Shown: positions 53,850-62,877, numbered from the stretch's first letter. The stretch is 64,000 bases of DNA from CAIWHR01 sp963726765 (GCA_963726765.1 CAVSDH010000005.1:1-64000); one strand, 5' to 3'. Notes: a model not told the origin generated them from the letters alone. Numbers and translations are program-made.

Positions 53850-54869
53850 TTACGTCCTCGTCGCCTGCTTCGCCTCGGTGACGTACACCGGCTCGCTGAA
53901 CAGCGACGCGATGCCGACCTTCCGGATGGCGGGATTGTCCGGAACTGCAAAGAGAATGGGCGCGATCAGTTCCTCGAAGATGCCGCGCAGGCTGCGCGCG
54001 CCGGTCTTGTACTCGATGGCGATTTCGGAAATCTGCTCGAACACCTTGCGCTCGACCTCGAGCTCGACACCTTCGTGGCGGAAGATCTGCTGGAACTGGC
54101 TGTAGATCGAATCGCTGGGCTCGGTCAGGATGCGCATGAGCATCTCCCGCGAAAGGTCGCCGAAGCGCGCAATGATCGGCAGCCGCCCGGTGAATTCCGG
54201 GATCAGGCCGAAGGTGAAGAGGTCGTTCGGCTTCACGCGCGAGTTGAGGCGGTCGAGGATGCGCTTGTTGTCCGCATTGTCGGTCGAGATGAACCCGAAG
54301 CCGTGCGTCTGCGACATGATCTCGTCGAGCCCGACGAACGCGCCGCCGCAGATGAACAGGATGTTGGTCGTATCGACGTAGCGCGAGTCGTGCAGCTTGA
54401 CCTGCGAGCCCTCCATGATCTTGAGGAGCGCGTGCTGGACGCTCTCGCCGGAGACGGCGCGGGGCTCCTTGCCCGTTGCCTTCAGCTTGTCGATCTCGTC
54501 GATGAACACGATCCCGTGCTGCGCGGTTTCGATGTCGCCGCCGGCCTTGTCGACCAGCCGTTGCAGGATCGCTTCGATCTCCTCGCTCACGTAGCGTGTC
54601 TGGGCGAGCGAGGTCGCTTCCGCGGTGACGAAGGGCACGCCGAGAATCCTCGCCAGCGTCTCGCACATGAGCGTCTTGCCGGTGCCCGACGGCCCGATCA
54701 TCAGCACGTTGCTCTTGGTGATGGGAACGCCGCTCTCCGTCGCCTGGGCGATCTTGCGGAAATGCGCGTAGACGGCGACCGCGACCGTCCGCTTGGCGTC
54801 GTCCTGGCCGATGACATAGCGGTCGAGCGACAGGACGATCTGGCGCGGAGTCAGTTTGAAGTCGAGCAC
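53850..54869 (-). CDS. ClpX-like AAA+ ATPase without the N-terminal zinc domain
   Basis: The 339-residue product has Walker A GPSGTGKT (59-66), Walker B IVFIDEID (120-127) and the ClpX-like FGLIPEFTGRLPIIARF and EYKTGARSLRGIFEELI regions. It lacks the C4 zinc-binding domain of ClpX. The pore loop GYVGED of ClpX appears as RYVSEE, and the segment at the ClpP-contacting IGF loop reads THGFGFIST. It is therefore a divergent paralogue, and binding to ClpP is uncertain. It is convergent with the DppC-type gene (22 bp). Confidence 0.85.
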   Translation of the reverse strand: MLDFKLTPRQIVLSLDRYVIGQDDAKRTVAVAVYAHFRKIAQATESGVPITKSNVLMIGPSGTGKTLMCETLARILGVPFVTAEATSLAQTRYVSEEIEAILQRLVDKAGGDIETAQHGIVFIDEIDKLKATGKEPRAVSGESVQHALLKIMEGSQVKLHDSRYVDTTNILFICGGAFVGLDEIMSQTHGFGFISTDNADNKRILDRLNSRVKPNDLFTFGLIPEFTGRLPIIARFGDLSREMLMRILTEPSDSIYSQFQQIFRHEGVELEVERKVFEQISEIAIEYKTGARSLRGIFEELIAPILFAVPDNPAIRKVGIASLFSEPVYVTEAKQATRT

Positions 54870-54902
54870 GGCGGCGTTCGCGATTCGAGACGGTCCGGCA
54901 TG

Positions 54903-55709
54903 TTACCGTGCGGCCGGCGGCGCGACGACGGCGCCGTCGATGCCGTTCTTGCGCAGCGCCGCGGCGACGAATCCGGACGCCTTCATCTCCTCGACGAATT
55001 GTGCGACGTAGCGGGCACCCTGCGTTCGGCCCTTGGGTACCGCCATCGCCTGCTCGATCACCATGAATCGTCCGTCCAGCAGGCGCACGCCGGGGGTCAC
55101 CCGTGCCGAGGCCTCGAGCTGCTGCCTGACCCCGGCACCCGCCTCCGTGCCCTGCGCGATCATGGTGGCGACGACCGCCTGCGACGTCGCGGCGTGCACG
55201 ATCGTCGCCTTGCGGAGTTCGCGCGAAAGGTAGAGATCGTAGGCGCTGCCCCTGGCCGCCGCGACGCGCACCCCATCGCGGTCGACGTCGCCGTTCGTTC
55301 GTATCGGCGAATCCTGTGGCACGACGAACGCACCTTCGATCAGCACATAGGGCGCCGAGTAGTCCATGTCGATCGCGCGCTTGGGGTCGATCGCGACAAA
55401 CGCGATGTCCCAGGCGCCCGTGGTCGCGTCGTCGACGACCTTTCCCGCGGCGTCGTAGGTGACGAGCTCCAGCGGAACCGCGAGTCGCTCGGCGAGCGTG
55501 CGCGAGAGCTCGACCGAAACGCCGCGAGGTGCGCCGGTGACGGGGTCCTTCGACGCGAGGACAGGATTGCCGAAGTTGATCGCGGCACGCAGCGCGCCGG
55601 TGGGCGCGAGCTCGGCAGTCACGTCGGGCGAGATTCGTGGCGGCATGGGAGAGGTAACGCACCCGCTGGCGAGGAGCGCGAGCACGAGCCTGACGAGGAA
55701 TCGAATCAT
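54903..55709 (-). CDS. Family 3 solute-binding lipoprotein
   Basis: The 268-residue product has a lipobox (LLASGC, Cys17), so it is likely an outer- or inner-membrane-anchored lipoprotein. The domain looks like a periplasmic amino-acid binding protein: GALRAAINFGNPVLASKDPVTGAPRGVSVELSRTLAE at the N-terminus and AWDIAFVAIDPKRAIDMDYSAPYVLIEG in the middle. No ABC partner lies beside it, so it may feed an orphan transporter or act as a sensor. It lies 33 bp upstream of the ClpX-like gene. Confidence 0.83.
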   Translation of the reverse strand: MIRFLVRLVLALLASGCVTSPMPPRISPDVTAELAPTGALRAAINFGNPVLASKDPVTGAPRGVSVELSRTLAERLAVPLELVTYDAAGKVVDDATTGAWDIAFVAIDPKRAIDMDYSAPYVLIEGAFVVPQDSPIRTNGDVDRDGVRVAAARGSAYDLYLSRELRKATIVHAATSQAVVATMIAQGTEAGAGVRQQLEASARVTPGVRLLDGRFMVIEQAMAVPKGRTQGARYVAQFVEEMKASGFVAAALRKNGIDGAVVAPPAAR

Positions 55710-55882
55710 CGCTGTGAACTCCGGATGGCGCGCGTCGATCGCCCCGCGATTCGGCAGTGGGCCGTCAAGTCACCGTGTTGCGGCGCACACGCATCGGGCG
55801 TGCGAAAACGCGTCACGCTGCGCGAGGCGGTCATCCGGCGGCCTCTCGATTCCCAGGTGCAACGGCCAGCGAATCGTGTGCG

Positions 55883-56641
55883 CTACGGCTTTACGAACCG
55901 CAGGGCGAACTTGTCGGTCGGCACCTTTGGCTCGTTCGAGGACTCGGTGCGTGAATCAGCGGGATTGCGCAGGAAATCACCTTCGGCTTCGAGCACGAAG
56001 CCTGCCTGCTGCAACTCGGTGCGCACGACCGACTCGTCGATGCGGTGCAGCGTCTTGCCTTCGGAGATCCCGGTACCGGGGCGGCCCGAATGATCGACGA
56101 CGACCAGGCGTCCTCCGGACCTGAGCGCCGCGAACAGCCGCTGGTTCATCTTCGCGCGATCGACCGCCAGGTAGGTGATGTCGTGGTAGTTGTTGACGAT
56201 CGTGATCAGATCGAGCTTCGGCGCATCCGGCGGAATGGGGTCGTCGAACGGCCGCTCCACCACGATGAAGTTCGCCTGAGGATGATCGGCGAGGCGCTTC
56301 TGCAGCGTCGTCCCGGGGCGCGGCGACTGGGCGTACAGCTTGCCATCGGGCGCGACGGCGAGCGCAATCAGCTGCGACGTGTAGCCTCCGCCGGCCGCGA
56401 CGTCCAGCGCCACCATGCCGGGTTTCGCCTGCGTGAAGGGAAGAAACTCGGCGGGATGACGCGAGGCGTCGGTGCGTTGATCCTGATCCGTCCGGATCGG
56501 GTTCGCGATGACGGACTGGTAGCGCTCCTGCGCTGCACGTGGCGCCTCTGCCGGGGTCGTCGCGCAGCCGGAGAGGAGGATGGCGACACCCGCCACCAGG
56601 GCAAGGCGATTGCGGATTGCGCAGGACTTTTTCTGGTTCAT
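55883..56641 (-). CDS. Exported putative methyltransferase (COG4798-like) lipoprotein
   Basis: The 252-residue product has a lipobox (AILLSGC, near residue 25), so it is predicted to be exported, and then a class I SAM-like fold: VALDVAAGGGYTSQLIALAVAP as the glycine-rich motif I and LVVVDHSGRPGTGIS as motif III-like. SAM is not known to be present in the periplasm, so an exported methyltransferase fold suggests a lost or different activity. The ATG at 56641 is preferred to one 60 nt upstream. A 173-bp gap precedes the 55709 gene. Confidence 0.75.
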   Translation of the reverse strand: MNQKKSCAIRNRLALVAGVAILLSGCATTPAEAPRAAQERYQSVIANPIRTDQDQRTDASRHPAEFLPFTQAKPGMVALDVAAGGGYTSQLIALAVAPDGKLYAQSPRPGTTLQKRLADHPQANFIVVERPFDDPIPPDAPKLDLITIVNNYHDITYLAVDRAKMNQRLFAALRSGGRLVVVDHSGRPGTGISEGKTLHRIDESVVRTELQQAGFVLEAEGDFLRNPADSRTESSNEPKVPTDKFALRFVKP

Positions 56642-56707
56642 CGGGGATTCCGGTGAGGGGACGTCGATCAGGGCACCGTACGGGAAATGCAGCGGTGGCA
56701 CGGGACT

Positions 56708-57220
56708 CTACTTGAATGGTGAATCGGTACCAGGCGATTTTACCGCCGGCGACGGCAGTTTTTTCGTGGTGCACAGCCAATTGAGCATGGCGTCGCCCAG
56801 CGTATTGGCCTTGACCTTGCGCAGCTCGAGATCCTTGGCCGGAATTTCGAAGCGGGCGACGATCTCCTGCTTGTCATTGCGGTAAATCATGGCCGACGCG
56901 CCCATCGCGCGCGCCCTGCAATCGGCGATGTTGTGCGCCAGCAGTTCGCCGTACTGCCGGACCACTCCGTATTCGTCGGTGATCGGCTGCGGCTCCTTCG
57001 GGACGGTACGGAACCAGCCCTGGCGCCTGCCGTCCGCGGCGGCGACTGGCGGCGACACCTGGACGTAGACTTCCACGCCGTCCGGCTGCGTGCCCAGGTA
57101 GACGAATTTCTCCGCCCCGCAGATGGCGGGGACGAAGAAAAGCGCCGCCACCGCGACGGCGCTCGCGCGACCGATTCGGAGCGGATGGGTGAAGACCCGC
57201 GCGGAGTTGTCGGCCGCCAC
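56708..57220 (-). CDS. Surface-adhesin-E-like secreted protein
   Basis: The 170-residue product has a signal peptide (ASAVAVAALFFVPAICGAE) and a mature domain with KFVYLGTQPDGVEVYVQ, ITDEYGVVRQYGELLAHNIADCRARAM and two Cys. It resembles the family of short exported proteins with an adhesin-E-like domain. The function is not known. The GTG at 57220 lies just after the MsrA stop (57223..57225). A longer form starting at 57250 inside msrA is less likely. Confidence 0.7.
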   Translation of the reverse strand: MAADNSARVFTHPLRIGRASAVAVAALFFVPAICGAEKFVYLGTQPDGVEVYVQVSPPVAAADGRRQGWFRTVPKEPQPITDEYGVVRQYGELLAHNIADCRARAMGASAMIYRNDKQEIVARFEIPAKDLELRKVKANTLGDAMLNWLCTTKKLPSPAVKSPGTDSPFK

Positions 57221-57222
57221 CG

Positions 57223-57888
57223 TCAGCGCTTCGTGTACAGCTGGGGCCACTCTTTCTGCAGCGCCGCGAGCTTCGGCAGGTCGTTGTAGACGATGTACGG
57301 CTGCGTCGGATGCAGCGCCAGGTAATTCTGGTGGTAGTCCTCCGCGGGCCAGAAGGCGGGCAGTTTCGCCACCTGCGTGACGATCGGGCTACGAAAGGCC
57401 TTTGCCTTGTCGAGCTGCTGGATGTAGGCCTCGGCAACGCGCTTCTGATCGTCGCTCGCGTAGAAGACGGCGGAGCGGTATTGGGTGCCGACGTCCGGAC
57501 CCTGCCGGTTGAGCTCGGTCGGGTCGTGCGCAACCGAAAAGAACACGGCCAGCAGCTGCCCGTAGGAGACCTGCATCGGATCGTAGGTGACCTCGACCGA
57601 CTCCGCGTGGCCCGTCCTTCCTGTTACGACCTGCTCATAGGTCGGGTTTACGATCATGCCGCCGGCGTAGCCGGACACCGCGCGCTGCACGCCCTTGACG
57701 TGCCTGAACACGGCCTCGACGCCCCAGAAGCAGCCGCCGGCGAAGACCGCCGTTTGCGGGCCTTTGACCGACGACGCGGCAACGTCGGTGGCGGGCGCCG
57801 GGAGTGGCGCGGCGTGGCTCCATGACAGACCGGCCAGCGCCAGCAATGCAGCGATGGCGCCCAGTCTCCCGAGCTTTCCGTGTTCCAT
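57223..57888 (-). CDS. msrA: Peptide methionine sulfoxide reductase MsrA, exported
   Basis: The 221-residue product reduces methionine-S-sulfoxide. The catalytic Cys53 lies in GGCFWGVEA, and the family blocks GYAGGMIVNPTYEQVVTGRTGHAE and LNRQGPDVGTQYRSAVFY are present. A signal peptide (LGAIAALLALAGLSWSHA) predicts periplasmic localisation. The start at 57888 has GGGAGA about six bases upstream. The adhesin-like gene follows immediately. The combination suggests repair of oxidised surface proteins, an inference. Confidence 0.93.
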   Translation of the reverse strand: MEHGKLGRLGAIAALLALAGLSWSHAAPLPAPATDVAASSVKGPQTAVFAGGCFWGVEAVFRHVKGVQRAVSGYAGGMIVNPTYEQVVTGRTGHAESVEVTYDPMQVSYGQLLAVFFSVAHDPTELNRQGPDVGTQYRSAVFYASDDQKRVAEAYIQQLDKAKAFRSPIVTQVAKLPAFWPAEDYHQNYLALHPTQPYIVYNDLPKLAALQKEWPQLYTKR

Positions 57889-58027
57889 GTTCGTTCTCCC
57901 GCAGAGAGGGGTCCGCTTTTCACGGACATGCCCTTTGGTCGTCCGGGACCGGGCAATCATTTCACCCCGACGATTCGATCGCCAAGGGGGGATTTCGTTC
58001 CGGCGATTTCGCGATCGCTTCCCCTGC

Positions 58028-58033
58028 TATGAT
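58028..58033 (+). promoter_or_regulatory. Candidate -10 box for the small lipoprotein
   Basis: TATGAT in CTGCTATGATGGAC, 39 nt before the GTG at 58072, with a short leader. This fits a sigma-70 -10 element. Confidence 0.42.
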
Positions 58034-58071
58034 GGACCGCCACCGGTTCGCTCTCTCGCAAACGCCGAAAC

Positions 58072-58341
58072 GTGCCCGCACTCCGCCACCTGCCTCTGGT
58101 TGTCGCGCTGACCACCCTCGCCGCAGCGGGGTGCGCGAGCGGACTCCGGACGGCCGACGACTACGACCCGGGAAGCGCGCCCCGCGACCAGTTCCTGAAG
58201 GGGGCGTCGCTGTGCGACAAGCAGGCGGAGACCGACGAGAAGAACATGGGCGGCACGCTCGACCCGAGGCACGGGACCTACAACCGCATGTTCGACGCCT
58301 GCATGCGTGCCAGCGGATATACGCGGAAACCGGAGCCGTAG
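58072..58341 (+). CDS. Small lipoprotein, unknown
   Basis: The 89-residue product begins at GTG 58072 with a lipoprotein signal peptide and lipobox (LAAAGC, Cys21). The mature part is hydrophilic, with three Cys (the lipidated one, SLCDKQ and DACMRA). It has no recognised domain. Export and lipidation are likely. It is convergent with the Bug gene at 58380, and its promoter candidate is 39 nt upstream. Confidence 0.7.
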   Translation: MPALRHLPLVVALTTLAAAGCASGLRTADDYDPGSAPRDQFLKGASLCDKQAETDEKNMGGTLDPRHGTYNRMFDACMRASGYTRKPEP

Positions 58342-58379
58342 GCCGCAGTCCGGATCGCCGATTGCGTTGGCGCGACGAT

Positions 58380-59357
58380 TCAATCGCCGCTCTTGATGTT
58401 GTTGTCCTTGACAACCTTGGCCCACCGCGCCGTTTCCTTGCGCGCGAACGCGTCGAACTCCGCCGGCGGCGCGCCGGCAACGTCGATTCCCTGCGCTGAC
58501 AGTCTTTCCGCGACGGCCGGTGTCCTGACCGCCTTCGCGAGCTCGTCGTAGATGCGCTTGACGAGTTGAGGCGGCATGTTGCCCGGCCCGATGACTCCCC
58601 ACCACGTGTAGGCCTCGAATCCCGGCACGCCCTGGTTCGCGATCGGTTCTGCGCCGGGTAGATTGGCGTCGGGCCTTGCGGACGTCACGGCGATCGCGCG
58701 CAACTTGCCCGACTTGACGTGCGGACTTACCAGAAACACGGATCCGATCGCGAGCGGAACCTGGTTGCCGATGGCGTCGTTCATCAGCGGACCGCCGCCG
58801 CGATACGGAATGTGGTTGAACTCGACACCGAGCTGGTTGCCGAGCTGCGTCATCGTGAGGTGGCCGATGCTCCCGGCGCCGATCGTGCCGTAGGAAACGC
58901 TGCCGGACTTTGCCTTCGCGGCGCCGACGACGTCCCGGAACGACTTGTACGGTTGATCGACGTGGGCGACGAGCGCCATCGCGCCCGTACCGATCAGCAT
59001 GAGCGGCGTCAGGTCCTTGACGGTGTCGAAAGGCAGGTTGGGGATCAGTGAGGGATTGACGGCGTGCGTGTCGAACACGATAGCCAGCGTGTAGCCGTCC
59101 GGCTCCGCTTTGGCGACTGCCGCAGTGCCGATCGATCCCGAGGCGCCGCCCCGATTGTCGACGACGAAGGACTGCCCGGTTTGAATCGTCAACTGTTGCG
59201 CGAGGATGCGGGCGACCTGATCGACAGAACCACCGGCGGGAAAGACCGCGATCAGCTTGACCGACTTCGTGGGCCAATTCTGCGCAATGCAGTCCGATAC
59301 GTAGCCCGACGCACTGACGATGACGATGGCGGCCAGGCAATTTCTGAAGGCGTTCAT
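58380..59357 (-). CDS. Bug/TctC-type tripartite tricarboxylate receptor
   Basis: The 325-residue periplasmic binding protein has a signal peptide (LAAIVIVSASGYVSDCIAQ) and Bug words VFPAGGSVDQVARILAQQL, GQSFVVDNRGGASGSIGTAAVAKAEPDGYTLAI and VEFNHIPYRGGGPLMNDAIG. No TctAB genes are adjacent. It is the third member of the family in this window, in keeping with a Bug-rich betaproteobacterium. The upstream gene (59519..60605, same strand) is unrelated. Confidence 0.92.
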   Translation of the reverse strand: MNAFRNCLAAIVIVSASGYVSDCIAQNWPTKSVKLIAVFPAGGSVDQVARILAQQLTIQTGQSFVVDNRGGASGSIGTAAVAKAEPDGYTLAIVFDTHAVNPSLIPNLPFDTVKDLTPLMLIGTGAMALVAHVDQPYKSFRDVVGAAKAKSGSVSYGTIGAGSIGHLTMTQLGNQLGVEFNHIPYRGGGPLMNDAIGNQVPLAIGSVFLVSPHVKSGKLRAIAVTSARPDANLPGAEPIANQGVPGFEAYTWWGVIGPGNMPPQLVKRIYDELAKAVRTPAVAERLSAQGIDVAGAPPAEFDAFARKETARWAKVVKDNNIKSGD

Positions 59358-59518
59358 GGGGACCTTGTTCCTGAACGAATTCGGGGCAGGTTAGCACTTC
59401 GGGAGAGGACCGGCGCAGCGCGAGCCCGTCCGGAGGGACGGCGGGAGTCTCGACCCGAGGCATTTCGCAGCCGTGGCTCCCCGCGGGTGTCGATGACCGG
59501 CCGCGGCCGGAATGCCGT

Positions 59519-60605
59519 TCATGACGCCGGCGGCGCGATCGTCCTGCGGTCGGCAGGGGCCGAACCCGAATCGCCGCTGGCGGGACCGAAACATTCGAGC
59601 AGCGTCACCGCCCCGGCCGCGGGCAGATCCCAGCCATAGGGTTCGCCGAACCAGGTCTTCGAGCGCTCGAGGTGGGCGCGATAGGAGACCTCGTCGAAAT
59701 CGGGCACCTGCCTGAACCAGTTCGCGCATCGATCGCGGACGTGGGCGCGAATCCGCTCGACGCTGAACAGATAGAGCGAAGGATTCCACGCTTCGCTCAG
59801 ATGCTCGGTGATGAACGGCTTCATCAGCTCGGCGTTGTCGCGTTGCGGATCGATGACGAGATGCGCACCCTCCCGGCGCACCAGGGGCGCCAAGGGTCCT
59901 GTCTCCGATTCGCACCTCGTGAAACAGGTTGCGATAGAACTTCAATCCCGCGTAGTTGCCGGCGAGGTCTCCGTTCGAATACACGCCCGTCAGCATGATG
60001 CCGTACAGCCCCTTTTCGGTGAGGACGCCGTAACTGACCGCGCCGGCGATGGCGGATGCCTCGTCCGCCCCGCGCGCGAGGTCGTCCTCGTACCGGTTGT
60101 AGTACTCGTACCCCTGCTGGAAGACGTGGCCGATCTTGTCCGTGCCGAGATCGATTCCGTAGAGCCTTATCGTCGGGCAGTCGGTCATGAGATGGGAAAG
60201 GGGAAACGGCGCGAGCACCCACGCGTAAATGGAATCCGCGAGGGAAGGCTTGAAGCGGACCGTCCGGCCCGGAAATGCGCCGTAGCGGAGCGTGCGTTCG
60301 ACGGTCGACTCCGGAAGGCCCACGCCCGTCTGCTCGTAGACGTGCGTGGCGAACTCGCGTTCGTTGATCGGCTCCCGCACCGACTTCGGGTCGAGCTGGA
60401 TTCGCTCGTCGATCCGCGAATTGAATTGCGCGACCTCGGCGCGAACGATGTCGAGAACGATTGCGCCGAGATCAGGGCCGAGATCGTCGAGCGGGGCCGG
60501 CGGAAGCGTGAACTGGTCCGTTTCCGTCGCAAGCGCGTCGGGGGCAGCAAGTCCGCACATCAGGGCGAAGGCCAAGGTGGCAGTCAACGGGGTCAAGCGG
60601 AGCAT
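59519..60605 (-). CDS. Secreted protein of unknown function, frameshifted
   Basis: The gene would encode about 361 residues. The start at 60605 gives a signal peptide (LTATLAFALMCGLAAPDALA). The frame continues to KFYRNLFHEVRIGDRT and breaks at 59894..59896, where a C3 run should probably be C2. It resumes as LAPLVRREGAHLVIDPQRDN and ends at 59519. The mature protein contains YGIDLGTDKIGHVFQQGYEYYNRY and SYGVLTEKGLYGIMLTGVYSNGDLAGNYAGL, but I do not recognise the family. A consensus error is more likely than decay, as both halves read as coding. Confidence 0.72.
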
Positions 60606-60842
60606 CGGCGTTTCCGAGCGCAGGGTTCGATGGGAAGACGACCATGATCGGTGGCGTCGTTGAACGACCGGACGGCGGCGCCCGCCATGGGGTGCTTCCG
60701 GCCACACACGCGCATTTTGCCCGACGTTCGGACCGGTGAGCGATCCCGACGGCGTGCCGCCGGCATGGGGTGGCCGTCGCGGCGGCCGGGACAGCGGTGC
60801 GCCGGATGTTACGCTCACCTCTTTTCCGGAAAGGAGATCCGC

Positions 60843-61832
60843 ATGCAAATGCGACAGCTCGGCCGCCACGGCCCGCGGGTTTCCGCCATGGGCCTCGGCT
60901 GCATGGGGATGAGCGACTTCTACGGCGGACGCGACGATGCCGAGTCGATCGCGACGATCCATCGCGCTCTCGACCTTGGAGTCAATTTTCTCGACACCTC
61001 GGACATCTATGGTCCGCACACGAACGAGCAGCTGGTCGGCCGGGCGATCAAGGGCAGGCGCAGCGAGGTGTTCCTCGCGACCAAGTTCGGCGTCCTGCGC
61101 GACCCGGCGAACCCGTCGCTGCGCGGCTTCGACGGCCGCCCCGAGTACGTGCGTGCGGCGATCGAGGGGAGCCTCGCGCGGCTGGGCGTCAGCACGATCG
61201 ATCTGTACTACCAGCACCGGATGGATCCGAAGGTGCCGATCGAGGATACGGTAGGCGCGCTCGCTGACCTCGTTCTGGCCGGCAAGGTGCGCTACATCGG
61301 CCTTTCCGAAGCGTCGGTCACGACACTCGAACGCGCGCACAAGGTTCATCCGGTAACGGCATTGCAGAGCGAATACTCGTTGTGGACGCGCGATCCGGAG
61401 GACGGCGTGCTGGCAGCCTGCCGGCGGATGGGCATCGGTTTCGTTTCCTACAGTCCGCTCGGGCGAGGCTTCCTCACCGGCGCAATCGCCAAGCCCGAGG
61501 ATTTCGCCGCCGACGACTATCGACGCAACACCCCGCGGTTCCAGGGCGAGAATTTCGCGAAGAACCTGGCAGTCGTGGATGCGGTCAGGCGATTTGCCCG
61601 CGAGATCGGCTGCACGCCGTCGCAGCTGGCGCTCGCGTGGGTGCTCGCGCAGGGCGAGGACGTCGTCCCGATACCCGGCACCAAACGCCGCAAGTATCTC
61701 GAGGAGAACGTCGGTGCGCTGGAGGTTCGCCTGACGATGCCGCAGCTGGCGGAGCTTGCCACCGTGTTTCCTTCCGGCGTTGCCGCCGGAACGCGCTATC
61801 CCGAAGCAATGATGCGGGCACTGAACCGTTGA
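60843..61832 (+). CDS. Aldo/keto reductase
   Basis: The 329-residue NADPH-dependent reductase has the catalytic Asp51, Tyr56, Lys81 and His125 in FLDTSDIYGPHT, ATKFG and YYQHRMDP, and the NADP-binding IPGTKRRKYLEENV near the C-terminus. It belongs to the AKR group with YajO/Tas-like members. The ATG at 60843 has a perfect AAAGGAGATCCGC ribosome site. The 237-bp gap before it holds two related CATGGGGTG-containing stretches but no other feature. Confidence 0.93.
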   Translation: MQMRQLGRHGPRVSAMGLGCMGMSDFYGGRDDAESIATIHRALDLGVNFLDTSDIYGPHTNEQLVGRAIKGRRSEVFLATKFGVLRDPANPSLRGFDGRPEYVRAAIEGSLARLGVSTIDLYYQHRMDPKVPIEDTVGALADLVLAGKVRYIGLSEASVTTLERAHKVHPVTALQSEYSLWTRDPEDGVLAACRRMGIGFVSYSPLGRGFLTGAIAKPEDFAADDYRRNTPRFQGENFAKNLAVVDAVRRFAREIGCTPSQLALAWVLAQGEDVVPIPGTKRRKYLEENVGALEVRLTMPQLAELATVFPSGVAAGTRYPEAMMRALNR

Positions 61833-61915
61833 GCCGCTGAACACTCGGGTCTTGCGGCGACGCTGCCCGAGCGCGTGCGGCCGCCAACGTGCAGGCGATC
61901 GCGCGGAGCCTCCCG

Positions 61916-61921
61916 TATACT
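61916..61921 (+). promoter_or_regulatory. Candidate -10 box for the FHA-cyclase gene
   Basis: TATACT in CCCGTATACTGTTTC, 31 nt before the ATG at 61952. It is close to the consensus TATAAT. No clear -35 element is visible. Confidence 0.4.
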
Positions 61922-61951
61922 GTTTCGCTCGATTGCAAGAGTTCAACGCCG

Positions 61952-62845
61952 ATGAATGCTCCCAAGCCATCCCTTGCCGTGCTGTTCGCGGACGTCGCAG
62001 GCAGCACGCGGCTCTACGAGCAGCTGGGCGATGCCCATGCGCTGACCACGATCGACCAGTGCCTTGCGCTCGTTCGCAGCGCCTCGGAAGGGCACAGCGG
62101 GCGCCTCGTCAAGACGATAGGCGACGAAGCGATGGTCGTCTTTCCGACCGCGGACCAGGCCGTCAACGCGGCGGCGGAGATCCAGCTGCGGATGATCGAA
62201 TTCGTCCGCGAGCGCAGCCTGCGGATCGCGTTTCGCATCGGCGTCCATTGCGGTGCTGCGATCGAGGCGCAGGGCGACGTCTTCGGCGACTCGGTCAACG
62301 TGGCGGCGCGGATGGTCGCGCTCGCCAAGAGCGGCCAGGTCATTCTGACGGCGTCGACGGCCGAGGTCCTCTCGCCCGAGCTCCGCGGGAAGGTGCGCGA
62401 AGTCGACGTGATGACGGTCAAGGGCAAGGAAAAGGACATCGCGATCATGGAGCTCATCTGGCTCGATTCGTCCGAGCTCACCACGCTGACCACGCGCCCG
62501 AAGCTTCGCCCCGCGCGGCTGCAGCTGCTGCACGGCACGCGCGAGATCGACCTCGGGCCGGGTACCACCTCGCTGACCATCGGTCGCGACGCACAGAGCG
62601 ACGTCGTGATCGCGGACCGGCTCGCGTCGCGCCAGCATGCGCGGATCGAGCGCCGACGCGACAAGTTCGTCGTCGTCGACCAGAGTTCCAACGGCACGTT
62701 CGTGACCGTCGAGGGGGAAGCCGAGGTGCAGCTGCGGCGCGAGGAATTGATGCTGCGCGAAAGCGGGCACATCAGCTTCGGGCACCCGTACGCGACCGAT
62801 CCCGTGGAAACGCTGGTGTTCAACTGCATCGCCGGCGACGCGTAA
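61952..62845 (+). CDS. Class III adenylate/guanylate cyclase with FHA domain
   Basis: The 297-residue soluble protein has a class III cyclase domain (residues 8-180) with metal Asp14 in LFADVAGSTRLYE, Asp58 in KTIGDEAMVVF and GDSVNVAARM for the transition-state residues. An FHA domain (about residues 205-290) follows, with LTIGRDAQSDVVI, RLASRQHARIER and DQSSNGTFV, which binds phosphothreonine peptides. The pairing suggests that cyclase activity is directed by a phosphorylated partner. The ATG at 61952 is preferred over one 63 nt upstream. The cyclic nucleotide made is unverified. Confidence 0.88.
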   Translation: MNAPKPSLAVLFADVAGSTRLYEQLGDAHALTTIDQCLALVRSASEGHSGRLVKTIGDEAMVVFPTADQAVNAAAEIQLRMIEFVRERSLRIAFRIGVHCGAAIEAQGDVFGDSVNVAARMVALAKSGQVILTASTAEVLSPELRGKVREVDVMTVKGKEKDIAIMELIWLDSSELTTLTTRPKLRPARLQLLHGTREIDLGPGTTSLTIGRDAQSDVVIADRLASRQHARIERRRDKFVVVDQSSNGTFVTVEGEAEVQLRREELMLRESGHISFGHPYATDPVETLVFNCIAGDA

Positions 62846-62861
62846 CCGCAGCGCGCGCGGC

Positions 62862-62877
62862 GCGCGGAATACCGCGC
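62862..62877. terminator. Hairpin between converging genes
   Basis: GCGCGG, loop AATA, CCGCGC forms a 6-bp stem 16 bp after the FHA-cyclase stop, before the converging gene at 62890. There is no T-run. It is a weak terminator candidate. Confidence 0.35.

Noticed and set aside
60606..60842. Direct repeat around CATGGGGTG in the gap before the aldo/keto reductase
   Set aside because: Only two short, diverged copies; could be chance in GC-rich DNA.
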